A DNA stretch of 64,000 nucleotides from Odobenus rosmarus divergens (lineage: Eukaryota; Chordata; Mammalia; Carnivora; Odobenidae). The stretch is taken from positions 2,155,176 to 2,219,175 of the forward strand of contig NW_004450330.1 in the NCBI RefSeq assembly GCF_000321225.1, in the 5' to 3' direction. The stretch's first letter is position 1, and each line of letters opens with the position of its first letter. The position numbers and the translations under genes were made by a program. This document shows, one piece after another, positions 33,990 through 46,300 of the stretch. Below the pieces are notes generated by a model. That model saw only the letters and a program-made list of their open reading frames with translations. It searched no databases and was not told the origin of the DNA.

Positions 33990-36335
33990 GTCCACTGTTC
34001 CTTCTATTTTTTTATATTGACGATCGTATTTTTTATATAATCAAAATCTTTTTTTTTTTTTTTTTTCCCCGGGTTGACCATTTTCCATAGCACCCAGTAG
34101 CTGACATGAACTTCTTTTGGAGATGGGTGGGCTCTGAGTTTTCCCGAAGCAGGAGCCTGGTGCTTTCACATATGTGGGTGGGACATGTTGAAAGGCCGAC
34201 CAGATAGGAATGTTGATGGGTCAAGTTGGCAGGTACCCGCACTTGCCCGAATTAGGAGGTTTCATTCTTAGGGGGAGTGTTTCAGAGTAGCCAGCTCACC
34301 GCGGCTCTGTTTGAGCAGGCACCGCCCAGAGCCCTGCCTGTCCCCCACACCTTCCTTTCAGCAATCCCATGATTTGCTCTAGCCCTCTCAGGCTGGCACA
34401 ACTTGCCCCTTCTCCAGAGCTCCCTTAGGAAGACCTGCACCCTCCACTTGCATGGCTACTCTCTCTGGCACTGCCTTTTCTTCTCTTTCTCCCTCAGTCT
34501 GACCATTTGTCAGGGACCCATCAAGACTTCTGTCTGCTGATGTTGGCTTTCCTGGTGGCTTGGGAAAGAGAGATGAGGTAGCCCTGGGTCCTCAGCCCAA
34601 TGTCAGGAGCCAAAAGCTGGAAAGTTTTTTTTTTTTTTTTGTTATCTTGAGTTGTTCAAAATCCTAGTCTGAAATCCTCCCACAGGAAGTGCTTACCCAC
34701 AAAGAATCTATCAGGTTTATCTGTATGCTAAATTTCTGAGGTGGCTAATATGCCTTGCGTCTCTATGCCCAATTAGCAGGAAGAAGATGCAGCTCCTGTA
34801 CATTCTTTGGTTAATTAGATCTGCTATGAAATCATTCATCTGATGACCCCCCTAATGAAGCTAATAAAAGCCTCTTCTGAAGCAGTCTATTCTTCGTACC
34901 TTAAGTACTGTACCTCGCTCAGCGACACTGGCAGCAGGGCTAACAGACTCATTAGCTTCCAAATTCTGATGTCTGTTTTCACGCTCTGTTGATTTCATTA
35001 GGTACAAAATAAAATCACTACCTATTAAAATTGCATTAAAGTACTAACTTAAATTGACAAAGGCTCAGAAACTTAGAGCCTGAGCTGTTGTTCGGCCTCT
35101 GTCTCTGGGAAATTCCTGTGTTTTGCAGACAGTGGATTGGACCTGGCCCCGTGCTTTAGAGCCTAACCATTCTGCATTTCCCCAGACTGGGTGGGGAGCC
35201 AGCCGCACAAGCTGCCAGTGAAATTACTCGGTTTCTCATCACGCAGGGATTTAACAGTATTTTAATGGTTCAGCTGTTATTTTCTGATTTCCAGAGTTCA
35301 AAGGAGGCAAATGTGAGGATGGGAAGAGAGATACTTTTTCCATGGCCACTGCAGTGCCTTCAGAAAGGACCACCCATGGAGCCATTTTCACTGTTGATGG
35401 TTCATATCTGCTAACGCAGAGGCCAATGCCAGGAGAATGGTTGGGTACTTCCAGCATCACATGTAATCAGTGTTACTGTCCTCAGAGATTTAAACAACAA
35501 AAATGAACAAAAAACCAACCTCAGTTCCAATAAAAACGGCAACAGAAGGTTAAGTGCCCATGGCTTTCCAAAACCAATATGAAACCCGACTGGATCCAGG
35601 GCAGAGAGGCGGAGTGGGCATCTGGGAGCCGGGTTTGGAAGAAGCCAGCTGGCAGGTGCACAGACAGAAAGGCAGTGGCTGAGAAAAGAACTGTGGTCCC
35701 GGGCCGGGTCCGGGGGAATCGTGACCTTCAGCTAGCCACTCCACGGACCTCATCTAGCAAACGCGGCCATCATGCTGCCTTATGCTATGGCTCTCACCAG
35801 CCAGCTCAGCATGTGCGTGTGTGTGCGTGTGTGTCTGTGCTAGCCTGTGTGTTGTCAGTTTTAGAGCTGCCCCCCCAGAAAACTGCCCCTCTCCAAACTG
35901 AGCACCACGGTTCTGAGCCCAGCTTCCTGCTGCTGCCAGGTAATGTTCCCTTGGGACCCCAAGGTAAGAATTGTGTTGTGATCATCTTGAAGACTCTTTG
36001 CAGTTCTGACAGCCTCTGAATCTGTGCCCAGGAGGATCGAATGGTCAGCGCTCACAGGCTTCAGAAGAGGGAAAACTCTGCCTTTTCTTTCCTTCCTTCT
36101 TCCCATGCTTCATCATCCCTGGCTCCCATTTGGACTCTACCAGCTGATCCCTGTGTCCTCAAGGCAGGAATCCAGAGGTGACAGGACACTGTCTCTGATG
36201 CACATACTAAGATCGTAGCAGGTGCACAGCAGTGTTCTGGATGCCATGGCATTCTGAATAAAGTGCCCTGTAGTTGAAGAACACTGCACCAAGATGTAAA
36301 GAAAAACTGACAACAAAATCACCGTTGATTGACTA
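33990..36335. other. Intergenic, no gene recognised
   Basis: No SINE or recognised gene. The 146-codon frame at 35579-36019 includes a CGTGTGTGTG microsatellite and no domain, and is treated as chance. Confidence 0.45.
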
Positions 36336-36339
36336 CTTG

Positions 36340-36520
36340 TGATGTACAAGGCATTGTGTGCTAAATCCCTCTATCATGGTCTTGAATCCTTACGACAATC
36401 CAGTAAAGTAAACGTGATTATCCCATATTACAGATGAGAACACTGAGACCCAAAGTGATTAAGTATTTGCTCAAAGCCCAAGAGCTCTTTCAGTGGCTGA
36501 TCCAGGATTGGAGGTAAGCA
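36340..36520 (-). repeat. MIR SINE remnant
   Basis: GATGTACAAGGCATTGTGTG, ATTATCCCATATTACAGATG, AGAACACTGAGACCCAAAGT and TGGCTGATCCAGGATTGGAG are the reverse-strand landmarks of MIR. Confidence 0.65.
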
Positions 36521-36654
36521 GAGCTCCTTGCCACCTGGCCAGACAAGGAGGAATCATGGAGCAGACTGCTTTTCAAACTGTGAATTGTAAACCCTTAATG
36601 GTTATGAATGTCACTGTGAAACCGGGGTTTAAGGACAACATTGAGAAAATAGAT

Positions 36655-36850
36655 GGGATGCCTGGGTGGCTCAGTCAGTTAAGCGTCTGCCTTTGGCTCC
36701 AGGTCATGATCCCAGGGTCCTGGGATGGAGCCCCGCATTGGGCTCCTTGCTCAGCAGAGTCTGTTTCTCCTTGTCCCTCTGCCTGCCGCTCCCCCTGCTT
36801 GTGCGTGCTCTCTCTTTCAAACAAATAAAAATAAAAATCTTAAAAAAAAG
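36655..36850 (+). mobile_element. CAN-SINE (SINEC)
   Basis: Forward SINEC (GGGATGCCTGGGTGGCTCAG head, GGTCATGATCCCAGG, AAACAAATAAAAATAAAAATC tail). The flanking duplication is weak (GAAAAT on both sides), which makes it one of the less clear copies. Confidence 0.85.
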
Positions 36851-36981
36851 AAAGAAAATGGGGGGAAGACTAGAGAATATCAGAGTACACCTCATGTTTT
36901 GTGAATTGTGTATGTGTCTGTACATGGCTATAAGGTAAAATTGGTTCCCTACTGGGTATGGTGATAAAAAAAATAGTTATA

Positions 36982-37143
36982 GGGCGCCTGGGTGGCTCAG
37001 ATGGTTAAGCGTCTGCCTTCGGCTCAGGTCATGAGGATTGAGTCCCGCAATGGGCTCCCTGCTCCTTGGGAGCCTGCTTCTCCCTCTGCCTCTCTCTCTC
37101 TCTCTTTTTCTCTGTCTCTCATGAATAAATAAATAAAAAGTTT
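36982..37143 (+). mobile_element. CAN-SINE (SINEC), internally deleted
   Basis: Forward SINEC lacking part of the middle (GGTCATGAGGATTGAGTCCC instead of the usual longer stretch). AAAAAAATAGTTATA repeats on both sides. Confidence 0.92.
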
Positions 37144-37159
37144 AAAAAAATAGTTATAA

Positions 37160-38020
37160 AACTCTGGCTTGGAAGAGTTTATGAATGAGCGGGGGTGAAA
37201 AGGGCTAGGCGTTGGGGAGTTGAGGTTTTTCCCTCCAGAAACCATTACCTGGTTTTGTCATTTCAAACACTCTCTTTACATCCCTATCTCCTTTCTCATG
37301 GTTCACTTACAGCTCTGAAGCCGCACAGGTGGGCCAGGAATGCAGCGCTTCCCACACTGGGCCTAGGAGGCTGGGCAAGATCTATCGGCAGTGCGGAATG
37401 AATGAAATCTCTGGATTAGGAGAATGGATTGATAAAAGTGCATTTAATTACGGAGTTGCAAATTCCTCAGAAACCAGTCAGGTACCATGAGAGAATGACG
37501 TGGACCAACCAGGTGGAGACTCTGGTGAGATATCCATCTCGTGGCCCCTCTGAGGGGGCAGCTGCCACTGAGCTCTGGAAGATCATCTTACAAGAATCCA
37601 GGTCCAGTGTTGCTAAGATTCACATTTCCAACAGAAATCTGCATTTTTATGTGAAATCTCCTGAATTGCAATGTACACAACTCAAAGGGAAGACTGCTGG
37701 AACAAATACACTTCAAAATACAGTGCCTTGAAGAAGATGGAGGGCGGGAAGGTGGGGGACCAGCTGTGCTGCATCTGGTTATTCAGGGACCAGCGCTCCC
37801 TCCATCTTCCTCTGCCACCCCTTAGGGTATCGTCCTCAGCTGCATGACCAACGCTGCGTCGCGGGCCTGTCTCTGATCCAGAGGCTGCCTGCAGCTGAGG
37901 ACAGCCCCGAAGTACCTGACAGTTGGGGGAAGTCGGCCAACCACACGCCCTGCAGCCGGGAGGCAAGTCCTTCCACAAAGGGGTATGTGGGCAGTGTAGC
38001 TCTGTGTATCACATGACACG
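37160..38020. other. Intergenic, no feature recognised
   Basis: No gene, SINE or signal I can support. Confidence 0.45.
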
Positions 38021-38379
38021 ACCCACCATGTCAGCAAGTGTATTTCTGTAACACTGTTAGTTAATAGTTACCTAGGCTTTGATAATACAGATAGACCACA
38101 ACATATGAGCATACACATCTGCTTCCCTATTGTTGGACTTTTAGATGGTTTCCCGTATTTGCTGTTTGAAACGGTGTCATAATGAACATTCTTAACTAAA
38201 ACTTTAGACACATCCTTACTATTTTTGTTGCACACATTTCTAAAGTAAGATGTTAGTTAGAGATGTTGGTCTTTCTGTGTCTGATCTCTCTCGTTTTCTT
38301 CCTCCCTCGCTCTTTCTTTCCTTTCTTCCTCCTTTTGTTCTTTCCCGGCTTTGTCTTCCTTCATTCTCCTTTTATTTCC

Positions 38380-40025
38380 TTTTATCTTATAAAATACACC
38401 ACACATAAGAAAAGTACATAAAATGTACATTATAATTAATATTAATAAGGTGAGCAATGTACCATTATCTAAGTAAAAAAAAATGTAATGTCATGAGTCT
38501 CCCTTGAGCACTTCCAAATGCCTTCTCCTCCACAGAGGTGACCCCATCTGACTTTTGTGGAAAGCAGTTCCTTGATTTTTTAAAAATATAATTTTGTCAC
38601 CTATGTATATATCCCCAAAGAATATTGTGTAATTTTACCTGTTCTTGGAATTCATATAAATAATACTCCATGTCTCGCTCCTTTTACTCAGCAGTGTACG
38701 TAAGATTCATCATGTTTTGTTTGTACTCTAGTTCACCTTTTTTCATCTCATATTCCATTGTTTGACTGTTACAATTTATTTATCTCTTTTGATGTTTTGG
38801 ATTGTATATACAGTGTCGTTTTGAAGATTCTGGTCTCTTTCCTGGTGCACATGTCCACAGATTCTTTAGCAAATATGCCCTATGAGTGGAATTGCTGGGT
38901 CATAGGGTATGAGCATTTTCAAGTTTACTAGATAATGCCAAAACCTTTTCCCTATAATATGCATAATTGATGATGTTCATCAGCAGTGAATGAGAGTTCC
39001 CATCCTTACCAACAGTTGACATTGCCAGATTTTTTGACATCTTCAGCAATTTGGTAGTGTGTAGTAATATTTCATTGCGGTTTTTAATTGCATCTCCCTG
39101 ATTGCTAATGAGCACCTTTTCATGTATATTGGCGGTTTCAATTTATTCCTTTGTGAAGAGCCTATTCAGATCTGCAGTTTTTTTCTATTAGGTTACCTAC
39201 CTTTTTCCTACTGATCTGTGGGAAGTCTTTGTCATGTGGTTAGAAATCTTTTGTCATTTATATGTGTTGCGATATCTTCTTCCATTCCATTTATTTTCTA
39301 CTTTCTTTATGTTCTTTTTTGATGAACGGAAGCCCTTATTTATTTATATGTGTGCGAGCAGGGGGAGGGGCAGAGGGAGAGGGACAGAGAAAATCCCAAG
39401 CAGGCTCCATGCTCAGTGTGGAGCCCGGAATGGGGCTCGATCCCATGACTCTGAGATAGATCATGACCTGAACCGAAATCAAGGGTCGGATGCTTAACAG
39501 ACTGAGCCACCCAGGTGCCCCAGCCCTTAATTCTAATGTAGTTAAATACATATATTTTTTTCTTTCATGGTTAGGGCTTTTGTGTTACATTTTTTCCCCT
39601 ATCGAGATCATTAAGTCGTTCTTCTACATTATCTTCTAAAAGCATTTTTGTGTTTACCTTTAGCATTCAGATTTGTAATTTAGCTGGAATTGAGTTTTGT
39701 GTATAACATGAGGTAGGTGTCCATTGTCATTTTGCTGTATGAACATCCAGTTGTCCAAGCATCATCTATTGAAAGACTGTCTCTCTCCTCTTCTTTTGCA
39801 GTGACACCTTGTCACGGCTCAGGGTCCATATATGCACAAGTTTGTGATGGAGTCTGTGATGGTCTATTCTGGTCCATGGTCTATTTTTCTGTCCCTGTAC
39901 CAATATCATACTGTCTTAATAATGAGAGCTTTTTATCAAGTTCTTATATCTGCAAAAGCAAGTCTTCCTACTTGTTCTCCTTTGAGCTTTTGTTGGCCTT
40001 TTCTTGGCCCTTTACGTTATATACC
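38380..40025 (-). mobile_element. Ancient L1 (antisense), interrupted by SINE
   Basis: On the + strand it reads as the antisense of an old L1 ORF2/3' region: GGAATTGCTGGGTCATAGGG, TTTTTAATTGCATCTCCCTG, GAGCACCTTTTCATGTATAT, AGGTAGGTGTCCATTGTCAT, AACATCCAGTTGTCCAAGCA and ACCAATATCATACTGTCTTA in the expected order. It is diverged, with no long frame. The SINE at 39339 inserted into it later. Confidence 0.6.
39339..39521 (-). mobile_element. CAN-SINE (SINEC), older subtype
   Basis: Reverse-oriented, with a short tail (TTTATTTATATG), the older ACCGAAATCAAGGGTCGGAT head variant and end GGTGCCCC. AGCCCTTA is repeated at 39331-39338 and 39522-39529. Nested in an old L1. Confidence 0.88.
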
Positions 40026-42704
40026 CACCAGGTTTTGTAGTTTGTGGGAGTGCTGATCTGAATAACCACAACTGTGATTAGTGAAAGCAGTACTTTCTGG
40101 GTAGAACATTTTAAATTTAGATTTAGATATATCACAGCAAATGGCACTCTGCAAAACGTGAACTACCAAGGTACAGTCCCACAAGTGGGTCATAACAAGA
40201 TTTGGAATGGGAAAATGTTCTATATATGTTTTGTGGTTTAGTTTGGGTGGGGGTGCAATGTTGACCTCACGCCTCTTGTAGCTGCTCATAAAGTATGTGC
40301 TGAATATATGAACCTTTTGGATGATAAAAATACCAAGGGTAATGACAAGCGGAACCTATTTTCCCTTATCATTGCAGCTGCATGTGTGATACCCATGCGG
40401 ATCTGCTATCTGAAAATAGTTGATTATATACTATTCTGAAAAGAAGGCCCAGACACACTTAAAGGCAAAGTGAGTGTTTTAAAAAACTCTTTGTTAACTC
40501 TAAACCTCAACAGCAAGAGCAAACTGTATGTATGTATATAGTTTGCAGAAGCATTCAAAGGATTTATCGGATTTTGGGTGCATGGAGTCTGCAAGCACCT
40601 TTGCAATGCTCATGAGCCAGAAATGAAAATATTTACAGTTAAGTTAATAAGAAAATAGCCTGAAGAGTTTGCTCAGTGAGCTGGAGCCAGAGCTGCAGGC
40701 TGAGTGAAACCACTTTAGGTGCACAGGCATAAACACAAACCCTTAGCGGCAGGGAAGCTGGCGACTAAAGGATTAATATTAGACACACAATCCTGAATCA
40801 AAATCCAAACATAAAAACCAACCAGTGGCTCCAATAAACTGTGTGGTTCATGACCTACCATATAAATGAAAGGGGTGATTTGGCATACAAGATGGAAAGT
40901 GTAATAAACAAACAAACACACAAACAAAAAAGCCCCCGTTAATGAGCATTCTGACCGCAATCAAATCACATGCAAATCAGGTGCTGTCTACTTGAATTGT
41001 GTAATTGGAACTCATCACAAGGGGTGGGGGGCGGTGTAGAAATTCGTAGGGTCGATTTTGGAGTGTACTAGGGAGACACTGAACTGAACCACTAAAGGTT
41101 AATGGAGCAGTTCAGCTGAGGAAAGTTGCAAAATCATTACAACCAGGATGTTTGTACATTCCTTCCTTCCTTCCTTCAACAAATATTTGCTCAGTGTACT
41201 CCGTATGCAAAGCACTCATGCTAAGTCCTAAAGCAGTTTTAAAGATGCTCGTGGACAGTACTATAAATGTCCACATGGATTCCTTAAGTGGCAACATGTC
41301 TACTTTTGAATTGTTACATTTCTCACAAAATATGGTCTTTGTCTTAAGAAACTTCATTTCTGGGACAGTGTTTTCCGAAAGACTAGAACCCTACTACTCA
41401 TGGTATATCAGAGAGTTTTTTGAAGAATGGGGGGTGATTTTTAATTTTAGTCTGGGGTTGGTCTGTCTTTAACATTTTTTAATACTTGCTAATCTCCCCC
41501 TCCTTTAAAAAAAATCCCAGAGATCATGTCTAAACCTTTTATAGGCAGTAATCTAACTAGGATTTAATGACTTTCTTTTGTTTTTTGGTTACCCTTTTTT
41601 GGTTATATTTCTGGAATATAATGGTTTTCCATATGATATACAGTCTTTATTTAAACATAGGTTAGGTCTTGAACAAGGAGTCAGATGAAAGAAAATAGTA
41701 AATACATCATAGAATAAGTAGTGTGTGCACCTGGCAAGAAAGAGGGGGAGAGTCAGTGGAATGAGCAAGGTTTGGGAAACCGCAAAGGAGAAATAAGGCA
41801 TGCACACACTCTTTGCTCGGCTAACTCAGTGGTTCAAGCATGAGCCACAGAAAGCGCTGGGCACTGGCCACCTCTCCATCCCGTGGAAACTGTGGAAGCT
41901 CCCTGGCAGAGGCTTTTCAGCCTTTCTGTGGACGGAGACCGGCATTGGAGCAAAGGGTCTTCCAAATGGTGGAAATGATTGGAGAAGCCTGAGGGTCAAG
42001 GTGTGGACTGCAGGTGCTGGTGGTGCCCCACGATAAGTGCACCTCAGAATCAGCAGGAGGACTTTTCCAGGAATCACCCTTGGAGGTAATGTTCAGTGAG
42101 TGGGAGGAAGGGAGTGTTTAAACCTCATCTTGAGAAAGTCATTGGGTGGCAATTTGAGAAGGCCTGTGAATCTAGAGAATGACTACAGAGCTGGAGGTCA
42201 GGACCCCCTGAGCTTAGAGTGTGCATCCTCTTGTGGTCATGGACTTGCAGTTCAACTAGGTGCTTCCACTTTCTCAGCTCTTCCCTGCCATCAATGAGTA
42301 AGCTCGGTTTCAGCATATTTATGTATCTTTCCCATTGCCTGTGAGGCTTCCATGCATGTTAGCGACCAGTTGGGTGGCATTTTTGTGGGAGAGATTAGGA
42401 GGAGAATGCTTGGATGTGGGAGAATGGGGAGAGATCTTATCTGAATTCTCTGGTCGTGCTTTCTATCTAAACCGAGTGCAGGGTTCGGCTCTCAGTGGTC
42501 CTTGGGGAACGCCATGAAGTCAGGATGCTAAAATTCTACTGGACCTAGTTATTCATGGACAAAATTAGTGCCTCATCTCCAGTCTTCTTGAAATAGCTAT
42601 CCTTCTCTGGTGAGCGATTATAAGGATGAGCATCTGTAAATTGCTTTAAAAGTGAACCATGATTGTGAAGATGACATTATCTACCCTTTCCTGACAGCAA
42701 GAAT

Positions 42705-42799
42705 CAGCAATGGGGGGTGTCTTGTAGGTAAATAAAGGCTTGAATCGGAAGGAATCATGGGATTAAACTAAATGTGAGCCCCGAATGCACACAGTGCCT
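42705..42799 (+). repeat. 95-bp direct repeat, copy 1
   Basis: Identical over 95 bases to 44393-44487, same orientation, offset 1,688. This copy sits in continuous unique sequence, so it is the likely original. Confidence 0.95.
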
Positions 42800-43303
42800 A
42801 TTCAGCACTTTGCCTTGAACGACCGGATGGATAATAATCTGTTAGGGGATATTCTGTGTGGGTTATTTAAAAGGATAGAAAATATTGCTGACCCAGGCTG
42901 GGACTGGATGCAAGCTGTGGGCACATCTGCAGCTATTGAGCACATATTTCTAAGGGTTTCCAGCAAAACATAAGTAAACAGTTACCTGCCTGAGTGATAT
43001 GGGAGTTTCCTAAGGGCCATAAACACCCAAGCTGATGGCCAAAATGGTTGGACAAGTCCAGCTGTTTACAGAAACGAAGCCATTCAGCCAACACATACCA
43101 AATGGCATCATCTTTCTTGGGTTCATTTCCAATATGGCGTGTCAAGCAGGAGGGTAAAATTTGAGAGAGGGACACCCAGGGGTCCTGACCTGGTGACACA
43201 ACAAAAGTGCTGTAAATATGTGAAGGTGTTGTGGTCTCCACATCATTATGGACAGAATTAAACAAGCCGGGGATCCAAAAGCTTCCAGAGCCGTGCCATG
43301 CAT

Positions 43304-43323
43304 ATTAATTGAGAACAATTAAT
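43304..43323. promoter_or_regulatory. Homeodomain-type inverted repeat
   Basis: ATTAATTG-AGAA-CAATTAAT is a perfect 8-bp inverted repeat with a 4-base spacer. TAATTG/CAATTA are core homeodomain sites. It lies in the repeat-poor block, about 10 kb upstream of CHST2. A binding role is inference only. Confidence 0.3.
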
Positions 43324-44262
43324 TTTCACCAGAGGGAGAGGGCTTCTTTCTGTCATCAGTGACTGTTATTCCCACTTTGTTGGCACTGCTTTTGTGTCAA
43401 TATGATGCGTTATGAAGCTGCTCATCAAATCTTCATTCTCTAGGCCCAGAGTCCAGGCCATGGCATTGGTAGAACACTGGTTTTCCAGAATGAATGTAAA
43501 GGGATGAACTGAACCAGTAGGTCTAAAGCCCCCCAGTCTCTTATGTTCTGTGCAGAGGAGATCTGGGTGGGGAGGGGGAAAGGAAACGACATATCCATCA
43601 TTAAAAGAACAGTGGAAAAATAAGTCTGAATGAACCCAGGTGTTTGTCATAAAAATCAAAACAGATATCTGAGTGCAATAAATCCCTAGTTTCTTACGTT
43701 GTGCTGAAATTTCATCAAGTTGATTAGATCCCGAAATAAATGACGAATGGGGCATTGGCTGGAGATGACGATAGCAATATATTTTCATAGGAAGGCTAGG
43801 AGTTTAGATATTTATTGGATTGAAATTTGACCTGTGGCATTAAAATGCAGATTGTCTCCCAAAAACTGTAAGTGGAACACAGACCTGCAGAAGAGACTTT
43901 TCTGCATAATAAGTTGTGCCTTAACAATGATATCGTGCATAAAAATAGACAGCTAACAAGGCAAAGGAAAAGAAACAGTTCAACAAATCAACAAAACATT
44001 TTGTGTTCTAGAAATGAATGTGACAGAAACTGCACTTGAGCCGAAAGGTTGCTCCTTTGAAGTGAGTAAAACCACATGTTGTGTCGTGACTGAGAAAAGA
44101 GGAATCCGTAGGACAAGGATAAATCATCTGAAAACTAATGAGATGTTACACTTTGAGCCAAAGTTGCATCCAACTTTTTAGCATGTAACTAGGCAAGAGT
44201 GGAGCCAGATGATAAAAAGTTGACATAAAACTTCGGGAATTCGGAATTCAGACAGAAAATGA

Positions 44263-44392
44263 ATGGGGGGGGGCACCTGGGTGGCTCAGTCGTTAAGCGT
44301 CTGCCTTCGGCTCAGGTCATGATCCCAGGGTCCTGGGATCGAGCCCCACATCAGGCTCCCTACTCCATGGGAAGCCTGCTTCTCCCTCTCCC
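44263..44392 (+). mobile_element. CAN-SINE, 5' part only
   Basis: Forward SINEC head and middle (GGGGGGCACCTGGGTGGCTC to CTTCTCCCTCTCCC). It breaks off abruptly and joins the exact copy of 42705-42799 instead of continuing to its tail. Confidence 0.9.
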
Positions 44393-44487
44393 CAGCAATG
44401 GGGGGTGTCTTGTAGGTAAATAAAGGCTTGAATCGGAAGGAATCATGGGATTAAACTAAATGTGAGCCCCGAATGCACACAGTGCCT
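44393..44487 (+). repeat. 95-bp direct repeat, copy 2, at gap edge
   Basis: Exact copy of 42705-42799 wedged between a broken SINE and a run of N. Probably an assembly artefact; see findings. Confidence 0.95.
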
Positions 44488-44662
44488 NNNNNNNNNNNNN
44501 NNNNNNNNNNNNNNNNNNNNNNNNNNNNNNNNNNNNNNNNNNNNNNNNNNNNNNNNNNNNNNNNNNNNNNNNNNNNNNNNNNNNNNNNNNNNNNNNNNNN
44601 NNNNNNNNNNNNNNNNNNNNNNNNNNNNNNNNNNNNNNNNNNNNNNNNNNNNNNNNNNNNNN
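44488..44662. other. Assembly gap (175 N)
   Basis: Run of N between the duplicated segment and a CTTC microsatellite. Confidence 1.
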
Positions 44663-44713
44663 CTTCCTTCCTTCCTTCCTTCCTTCCTTCCTTCCTTCCT
44701 TCCTTCCTTCCTT
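44663..44713 (+). repeat. (CTTC)n microsatellite
   Basis: About 51 bases of CTTC units starting at the gap edge, probably an expanded SINE tail. Its true length is unknown because of the gap. Confidence 0.95.
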
Positions 44714-44890
44714 GTATTTACTCATCTGACAGAGAGAGAGCCTGAGGAGGGGGAGCGGCAGGCCTAGGGAGAGGGAGAAGCAGACTCTCCGCTGAGCAGC
44801 AAGCCCGATGCGGGACTTGATCTCAGGACCCTGGGACCATGACCTGAGCCGAAGGCAGACGCTTAGCTGACTGAGCCACCCAGGCATCCC
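44714..44890 (-). mobile_element. CAN-SINE (SINEC)
   Basis: Reverse-oriented SINEC (TGTATTTACTCATCTGACAG tail side, head ending CACCCAGGCATCCC). The left flank lies in the gap, so the target-site duplication cannot be checked. Confidence 0.9.
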
Positions 44891-45585
44891 TGAAGGCTAC
44901 TTTCTATATCCAATTTCCTCCCCTGTGCCTGCCCAAACAATGCACGTATGAAATCGTACATTCCACTTCGTTCACCAGTACATCTGAGAAATTACATGCA
45001 TAAGCACCAAGGTCACCTAAGGAAAAGTGTGATGTTTCTGCATACTAGTTTGTCTGTAAGTTACAGGAACAGAGATAACATTGCCTAGAGTGGAATTTGC
45101 TTTTGTGTGTGGCAATGTGTACCGTGAGACTCATGACATGCCCCAAACACTCATTTTTCTGCTGGAAGAACCGATGTCACAATATGTTTTTCTTGTAATT
45201 AAGTGCTGCCATGATTTCTTTTTCTTTCTGTTAAATGCAAGCAAAGCAGCAATTTCTATGGCTTTCGGTAAATACAGAAGTGACAGACTAGTTCTGGAAT
45301 TTGTATGCATTATTTTACTTATTTTGGTGCTCAGCGCAGGCTCCCATATGATTTCCAGCGTCTGCTTATTAGCTGTGTACCCTGACGTGGAGCTGTACCT
45401 GGGGCAGGGAAGGGGGTTAAGGAGGCATCTCTTTTCAATTTGCACTGCTCCAGAAGAATCTTCCGCTAGCCATCTGATAATCTTATGTAGCCCAGAGGTG
45501 GGAATGCGGGGGAAACCAGTCCACCCACCCGCATGACCCTGAGTAATTTATTGTAGGTGTTTACCCACCATTAAGCATCAAAGTG
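44891..45585. other. Intergenic, no gene recognised
   Basis: The 151-codon frame at 45081-45536 has a hydrophobic patch but no recognisable domain. I do not call it a gene. Confidence 0.4.
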
Positions 45586-45589
45586 GCTG

Positions 45590-45760
45590 CTACCTTGCTT
45601 CCTAAACTCTAATGTGCGGGTCAGTCACTCAGGAATCTTGCTAAAATGCAGATACTGGTGCAAGACGTCTGGGGCCTGAGATTTTGCATTTTAACAAGCT
45701 CTCAGGTGACCTCGGTTCAGCTGATCCACTGACCACACTTTGGGTAGCAAAGCTCAGTGG
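45590..45760 (+). repeat. MER5-like hAT transposon remnant
   Basis: CTCAGGAATCTTGCTAAAAT, GTCTGGGGCCTGAGATTTTG, CATTTTAACAAGCTCTCAGG and TGACCACACTTTGGGTAGCA resemble MER5A-type elements, with mixed orientation cues. Confidence 0.55.
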
Positions 45761-46049
45761 ACATCAAGGCCAACGAAACACAGGTCAACTGCAGCTGTGA
45801 TGGGCTCCATCCTCTCTGCCAACCACTTGAACACTTCTCCCCATCCTTCTGCCCCTACAAACCTCAACCAGAACCCTCCCCATCCTGAAACAAAGCCCTC
45901 ACCAAACCAAATCCCCAAATACCCCTAACAAAAGAAGGGGAAAGAAAGTGGTGGGACATCCTTCTTTCCTGTACATCCTAAGTTCTTTCAACTTGCTTCA
46001 TTCTTCCCCAGAGGGAAAAGGCCCTTCCCCTGGGGTGAGGGCAGGAGTT

Positions 46050-46300
46050 ATTATTTACTAACCACTCCGAGCCATGCTGTGTGCTTGACCTCTGCACCCT
46101 CCCTGGCTTCTTCTGTCTATTCCATGAGTCAGATATTATTATCCATATATTACTTTTCATATATTACTACTTATATTGCAGATGAGAAACTGAGGCCCAA
46201 AGAGAATGCATATCTTGTCCACGAACATCGGACTTGTAAGTAAACTTGTGGGGAATTAAATCCAGGGCTGGTTCCAAGTTCTGTACACGAGCCACTCTGT
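46050..46300 (-). repeat. MIR SINE remnant
   Basis: GCAGATGAGAAACTGAGGCCC, preceded by TATTATTATCC and followed by GGGGAATTAAATCCAGGGCT, gives the reverse-strand order of MIR. Confidence 0.6.

Larger units (their letters stand above)
40026..44262. other. Repeat-poor intergenic block
   Basis: Over 4 kb without a SINE or clear LINE, with no coding exon recognised. It contains an AT-rich inverted repeat at 43304-43323 and a segment (42705-42799) duplicated exactly at 44393. Repeat-poor, moderately AT-rich sequence of this kind often holds conserved regulatory elements, but that cannot be shown here. Confidence 0.45.

Noticed and set aside
35810..35850. GTGTGTGCGTGTGTGT run as a functional element
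   Set aside because: An ordinary short dinucleotide repeat with no associated feature.
45081..45536. 151-codon frame with a hydrophobic stretch (LEFVCIILLILVLSAG)
   Set aside because: A single hydrophobic run in an AT-rich frame is not enough. No start context, homology or splice support is seen.
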